Positions 60,801 to 64,000 of a stretch of 64,000 nt of DNA are shown here, in pieces. Origin of the DNA: Roseiarcus sp963726105. Lineage in GTDB: Bacteria; Pseudomonadota; Alphaproteobacteria; Rhizobiales; Beijerinckiaceae. The stretch is from assembly GCA_963726105.1 (NCBI GenBank), contig CAVSBJ010000019.1, positions 124,001-188,000 on the forward strand. The letters are read 5' to 3'. Each line of letters begins with the position of its first letter. Position 1 is the first letter of the stretch. The position numbers and the translations under genes are program-made. The notes below the pieces were generated by a model. That model searched no databases. It was not told the origin of the DNA and saw only the letters and a list, made by a program, of their open reading frames with translations.

Positions 60801-62615
60801 CGGCGCCGCCGGGGCGGTCGGCACATTGACGGTGAAGGCGTCGGTGGCGGCGGTCGAGCTCGGCCCGCCGGAAGCGGCTTGCGTCGCGGCGACCGTGTGG
60901 CTGGCGTTGCTCAGGGGCGAGGTCGGCGTGAACGTCCAGGCGCCGTTGACCACCGGCGCCGTTCCGACCTGCGTTCCGTCGATCGAGAGGGTGACCGTGT
61001 CGCCGCTGACGCCGCCTCCGGAAATGACCGGCTCGGCGGTGGTCGTGTCGATGCTGCCGCTGGCCGGGCTGGCGATCGTCGGCGCCGCCGGGGCGGTCGG
61101 CACATTGACGGTGAAGGCGTCGGTGGCGGCGGTCGAGCTCGGCCCGCCGGAAGCGGCTTGCGTCGCGGCGACCGTGTGGCTGGCGTTGCTCAGGGGCGAG
61201 GTCGGCGTGAACGTCCAGGCGCCGTTGACCACCGGCGCCGTTCCGACCTGCGTTCCGTCGATCGAGAGGGTGACCGTGTCGCCGCTGACGCCGCCTCCGG
61301 AAATGACCGGCTCGGCGGTGGTCGTGTCGATGCTGCCGCTGGCCGGGCTGGCGATCGTCGGCGCCGCCGGGGCGGTCGGCACATTGACGGTGAAGGCGTC
61401 GGTGGCGGCGGTCGAGCTCGGCCCGCCGGAAGCGGCTTGCGTCGCGGCGACCGTGTGGCTGGCGTTGCTCAGGGGCGAGGTCGGCGTGAACGTCCAGGCG
61501 CCGTTGACCACCGGCGCCGTTCCGACCTGCGTTCCGTCGATCGAGAGGGTGACCGTGTCGCCGCTGACGCCGCCTCCGGAAATGACCGGCTCGGCGGTGG
61601 TCGTGTCGATGCTGCCGCTGGCCGGGCTGGCGATCGTCGGCGCCGCCGGGGCGGTCGGCTGTGACAGGGTGAGGACAACACCGGTCCCGCCATCGGAAGC
61701 CACTTGCAGCGCGCCCGCGCCGAGGGTTGAAGGTTTGAAATCAAGCGTCGCCGTTTGCGAGCCGTTGCTGATCTGGGCGACGCCGGTTGAGGAATTATAA
61801 GATATTGCAGCGCCTGCTGCGGCAAAATTATGTATGTCGATAATATCTCCCGCGGCGAAATTCGAGAGCACAGAACCGGAAAATGAAGCCGTATTGTCGA
61901 TCGTCAACTTGCCGCCGCTGGCGAAATTGATTTGTGTCGACGGAGTTGTGTCTGACGCGACCTCAAGCGAGCCGCCGAGTTGAACCGTGCTGATCTTGAG
62001 GGCGCCGCTCAGCGCCCAAACAGCCCCGGAATCGACGACGATCTGGCTGAAGTTCTCGAAACTTCCCGAAGTTCCGCCTATCGTTCCGCTGAGCGTTCCG
62101 GCTGCGCCGGAGCCTGCCAGCTCCAACACGCCATTGCCGCCCGACACCAGCCCGTTGAATACGGCGCCAGGCGCGACCACGACCCGATTGGCGGCGCTGC
62201 TGAATGTCAGATCGACAGCGTAGCTGGAGCCGGTGATCGTGCCCAGATTTGTAACGACTCCGGCCGCGCCGGCGATATAGACGCCATAGCTGCCGGTCGC
62301 AGAGATCAGGCCGCTTGCGCCATTGGTGACGGCGCCGCCGCTGGAAAGCCAGAGGCCGGCGACATAGCCGGAGATTTTGCCGGTATTTTGCACCGAGATG
62401 CCCGTGGCCGGCGAATAAATGCCAGCCGACGAACTGCCGATGACGCCGGAAATCGTGCCAGCGTTGTTGATCTGCCATGCTGTGCCGGAGGGCGCATTGA
62501 TGGCGTCGCCACTGGCTGTCGTGGTGACGCTTCCGGTGCTGGTTATGGTCAGGGGATTGCTGGTCGAGGTCAAGTAAAGCTTGCCACTCGCCGAGCTGAT
62601 TGTCTGGCCCGCCAT
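57861..62615 (-). CDS. Giant repetitive exported/surface-type protein: two beta-helix modules flanking nine identical Ig-like repeats
   Basis: The 1584-residue protein lacks a Sec signal peptide. An N-terminal module (about 1-320) is rich in G/S/N/T strand turns (NPLTITSTGSVTTTASGDAI, GAVFNGLVSGGNGVLELAGSG). Nine copies of a 93-residue repeat follow, beginning PTAPAAPTIASPASGSIDTT and containing GDTVTLSIDGTQVGTAPVV and NGAWTFTPTSPLSNASHTV, a bacterial Ig-like domain. A C-terminal module (about 1158-1584) resembles the N-terminal one (LTITSAGSVKATASGADG, VDLHSFSGATAALLY and FQNSTLGSGSFSFASDGSGG). Lack of a signal peptide suggests type I secretion. GAGGA six bases before ATG 62615 supports the start. 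The function is probably adhesion, but that is inferred. Confidence 0.85.
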   Translation of the reverse strand: MAGQTISSASGKLYLTSTSNPLTITSTGSVTTTASGDAINAPSGTAWQINNAGTISGVIGSSSAGIYSPATGISVQNTGKISGYVAGLWLSSGGAVTNGASGLISATGSYGVYIAGAAGVVTNLGTITGSSYAVDLTFSSAANRVVVAPGAVFNGLVSGGNGVLELAGSGAAGTLSGTIGGTSGSFENFSQIVVDSGAVWALSGALKISTVQLGGSLEVASDTTPSTQINFASGGKLTIDNTASFSGSVLSNFAAGDIIDIHNFAAAGAAISYNSSTGVAQISNGSQTATLDFKPSTLGAGALQVASDGGTGVVLTLSQPTAPAAPTIASPASGSIDTTTAEPVISGGGVSGDTVTLSIDGTQVGTAPVVNGAWTFTPTSPLSNASHTVAATQAASGGPSSTAATDAFTVNVPTAPAAPTIASPASGSIDTTTAEPVISGGGVSGDTVTLSIDGTQVGTAPVVNGAWTFTPTSPLSNASHTVAATQAASGGPSSTAATDAFTVNVPTAPAAPTIASPASGSIDTTTAEPVISGGGVSGDTVTLSIDGTQVGTAPVVNGAWTFTPTSPLSNASHTVAATQAASGGPSSTAATDAFTVNVPTAPAAPTIASPASGSIDTTTAEPVISGGGVSGDTVTLSIDGTQVGTAPVVNGAWTFTPTSPLSNASHTVAATQAASGGPSSTAATDAFTVNVPTAPAAPTIASPASGSIDTTTAEPVISGGGVSGDTVTLSIDGTQVGTAPVVNGAWTFTPTSPLSNASHTVAATQAASGGPSSTAATDAFTVNVPTAPAAPTIASPASGSIDTTTAEPVISGGGVSGDTVTLSIDGTQVGTAPVVNGAWTFTPTSPLSNASHTVAATQAASGGPSSTAATDAFTVNVPTAPAAPTIASPASGSIDTTTAEPVISGGGVSGDTVTLSIDGTQVGTAPVVNGAWTFTPTSPLSNASHTVAATQAASGGPSSTAATDAFTVNVPTAPAAPTIASPASGSIDTTTAEPVISGGGVSGDTVTLSIDGTQVGTAPVVNGAWTFTPTSPLSNASHTVAATQAASGGPSSTAATDAFTVNVPTAPAAPTIASPASGSIDTTTAEPVISGGGVSGDTVTLSIDGTQVGTAPVVNGAWTFTPTSPLSNASHTVAATQAASGGPSSTAATDAFTVNVSGGGLTISGAITGPLTLAATNNPLTITSAGSVKATASGADGVDGGSGTAWSITNSGTVASSQRYGISLHSAGSSIVNSGSISGYAGSGGYGVDLEAGGTVTVTNTSAGYITGGEDAIFGYGAAANIDNSGQIVSTFDDGIGLFGGGRVINRAGGVIRAPTAGGYGPAGVYIPGGSANVVNHGSISGQYGVYLGVAGTVENAGTISGSSSAVTFAVSSAANRLIIDPGAVFSGSVKGNGGVLELTAGTGSIGSIGSSSFSGFQTLIDDLGGDWTLTGSNTIANVTDNGSLVAAGSLHVTTAVTSASAGQFELQAGASLEVAADSAANSQIDFLGASQLTIDNAALFGTGVGGSSYAGPQLEDFGVGDTVDLHSFSGATAALLYNPASGLLQVTNGSSQVATLDFQNSTLGSGSFSFASDGSGGVKISHG
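59149..61659 (-). repeat. Nine tandem 279-bp repeats in the surface-protein gene
   Basis: The unit starts at 59149 and recurs at 279-bp spacing nine times up to 61659 (for example 59428, 59707, 59986). The copies read as identical at the base level over the parts compared. Each encodes a 93-residue Ig-like domain in the minus-strand gene. Long frames on the plus strand through the same region are a by-product of the periodic GC-rich sequence. Confidence 0.95.
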
Positions 62616-63673
62616 AGTTCTTCCTCAGTGCTGCGCTGAACCGCCTGCACCACGCGCGAAACCGACACCGGGCCGGCCAAGTCGCTCCAATGGCGAAAGC
62701 GGTGCAAACAGGGTGCACAGCAACTCGTTCACCACCGCGCCGCCGGTGAGATTGATCCTCTCGATTTTCGAGTTCTATGACGTCACGAGGGGCCGACCGT
62801 GAGAGCGTTATCCGGCGGAAATCGTATCGGAAATCCCCGAAAACAGAGTCCTCCCAGCGGAACCTGCCGTGAACGTACCTCCGGATATCCTCTTTGGCCT
62901 TCTGTTGGACGTCGTCCGACGCCGCCACAGCCATTCGCCGGACCCGCGTACACGCTAAATGGCGTCCGAATCTGCGCGATCTGCCGCAGTTTAAGCAGCC
63001 GCATGCGCTCGCGCTGCCGAACGCAAAGCAAGTCGCGACATCGAGTTCCAATTGGTCATGCTCGACCGCGAGCTTAAGGAAGGTTAGCACTCTGAGGAGT
63101 ACTAACTAAGAGTCTCATTTGGAGCGAACATTACCTCAATAGTGGTAGCGGCGAGGTGGCGCGTCCACGAGGCACGGACCTGAGGGCCGCCTCATAGGAT
63201 CTGGAAAGAGCCAAAGCGGACCATCGTACTCGCTTGGTGAAGGGGTTACACGGAGCACCCAAAATCGCCTAGGTCAGCTAAGAGCGGGGCCTATGCTGCC
63301 GGCCGATTTTTGGCGAATGTCGGCTCAGGGCGGTGAATCCTATTTCTGGCTCGCACAGGAATGCCGGCTTTTCGCCCAAACTCCGGTCCTTCCCGAGGCG
63401 ACCCCCGATAGGCGAGCTACCGCCCGAAGGCGGCGTCACCGTCGCGACCGGCGATGTCCGCTTAACGTCAATTCGAGACATCGCCTCGGCGTCTCAATTG
63501 CGCAAATAGCGGTCGTTCGGGGACCGCTGGACGAATGGGTCAAGTTGTCGCAACCAAGAAGCTGAACCTTGCGGGCCCCGAGTCGGCCGAAGCTGCGACG
63601 GCGCCCGTTAGGCGCGCTCCGCGACCGAACGGCGCGAGCGTTGGTGTCGCGCCAGGCGGTTGAGCGGCCTCCC
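62616..63673. other. Region of about 1 kb without a supported gene
   Basis: The DNA upstream of the repeat-protein gene holds the ribosome-binding site of that gene and otherwise no recognisable coding sequence. Several frames of 60-90 codons exist (for example 62799-63077 plus and 63278-63481 minus) without credible starts. The last of these has a sequence that recalls decayed dispersed material. It may hold the promoter of the large gene. Confidence 0.45.
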
Positions 63674-64000
63674 TCAGCCCGCGACTTGCCCCTGGCGGAC
63701 GCCGATGAAGGCCCAGAGCGTCAGCGCGGCGACGAGGTCGAACAGGAACAGCAACGCAAACAGCGGCTCGTAGCCAATCTAAGTGGCCAGCGCTCCGACC
63801 ATCAGCGTGAACAGCGCGCCGACGAGATAGCCGAACATGCCCGCGACGCCGGTCGCGGTCGCGACCTCCAGCTTCTCAAATACGTCGCCCATCAGCGCGT
63901 ACATCATGCTCGACAGGATCTGATGCGCGAAGCCGCCCAGCGAAAAGCAGAGGATGGCGTGATCGGATCGGCGACGAAGCTGATCAGGGCCGGCCCGACC
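63674..64000 (-). pseudogene. Decayed MFS transporter (3' part; runs off the window)
   Basis: On the minus strand the sequence reads CFSLGGFAHQILSSMMYALM, then GDVFEKLEVATATGVAGMFG and YLVGALFTLMVGALAT, stop, IGYEPLFALLFLFDLVAALT and LWAFIGVRQGQVAG to a TGA at 63674-63676. This is the C-terminal end of an anion:cation symporter (ExuT-like) MFS protein. An in-frame TAG at 63779-63781 breaks it. Near 63955-63965 an additional frame change separates it from VGPALISFVADP upstream. Two lesions make it a probable pseudogene. Confidence 0.75.

Noticed and set aside
58941..61800. Two long open frames on the plus strand (907 and 940 codons) through the repeat array.
   Set aside because: They only mirror the 279-bp periodic, GC-rich minus-strand repeats, whose length is a multiple of three; outside the array they end quickly and have no ribosome-binding site or family resemblance.
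62783..63110. Overlapping frames on both strands upstream of the repeat-protein gene.
   Set aside because: None has both a good start and plausible protein sequence; the long minus-strand frame (61963-63090) is antisense-like to the real gene.

Overview
The window is GC-rich and looks chromosomal. It reads as an alphaproteobacterium, most likely of the order Hyphomicrobiales (Rhizobiales). The grounds are the overall gene families, a glnK-amtB pair behind a sigma-54 promoter, an imuA-imuB mutagenesis pair behind a GAAC-N7-GAAC (alphaproteobacterial LexA-type) box, and short dispersed repeats of the kind common in that order. The genus cannot be fixed from the sequence alone.

Region 1 (1-16.9 kb) is mixed housekeeping and accessory DNA. 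It holds a TPP-dependent acetolactate-synthase-like enzyme whose frame runs over a convergent psiE gene, a DsbA-like isomerase, chorismate synthase (aroC), an NTF2-like cyclase, a Tat-type calcineurin phosphoesterase, a GH19 lysozyme/chitinase-like gene, trmO, the remains of an insertion sequence, imuA-imuB, a transglutaminase, trans-aconitate methyltransferase, a TadE/G-like protein and a DUF1330 protein. Region 2 (17-25.7 kb) is ftsK, amtB-glnK and a large SAM-cyclase-AAA-TPR regulatory protein.

Region 3 (26.05-34.65 kb) is an 8.6-kb island flanked by direct repeats made from the 3' half of a tRNA-Asn gene. It carries the N-terminal stump of an integrase, a truncated IS66-type element fused onto the tail of an SMR efflux gene, an OprB-type porin, a YtcJ-type amidohydrolase, a secreted SxxK serine hydrolase and two smaller genes. 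The full tRNA-Asn copy at its right edge has one extra base in the T-loop.

Region 4 (34.7-53.8 kb) returns to chromosomal genes: nnr (NAD(P)HX repair), two TetR regulators with palindromic sites beside them, a frameshifted tautomerase, a P-type proton ATPase, an orphan sugar-binding protein, an NHL-repeat protein, a cupin, an NmrA-like protein, a TonB protein, murI and pepN. A second, intact tyrosine integrase follows.

Region 5 (53.8-64 kb) has a complete sugar ABC transporter operon (binding protein, double ATPase, permease) behind a palindromic site. Next to it is a 1584-residue repeat protein with nine apparently identical 279-bp repeats between two related beta-helix-like modules. The window ends in a decayed MFS transporter. 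Several genes carry single-base frameshifts or in-frame stops, so either local decay or assembly error has to be considered throughout.
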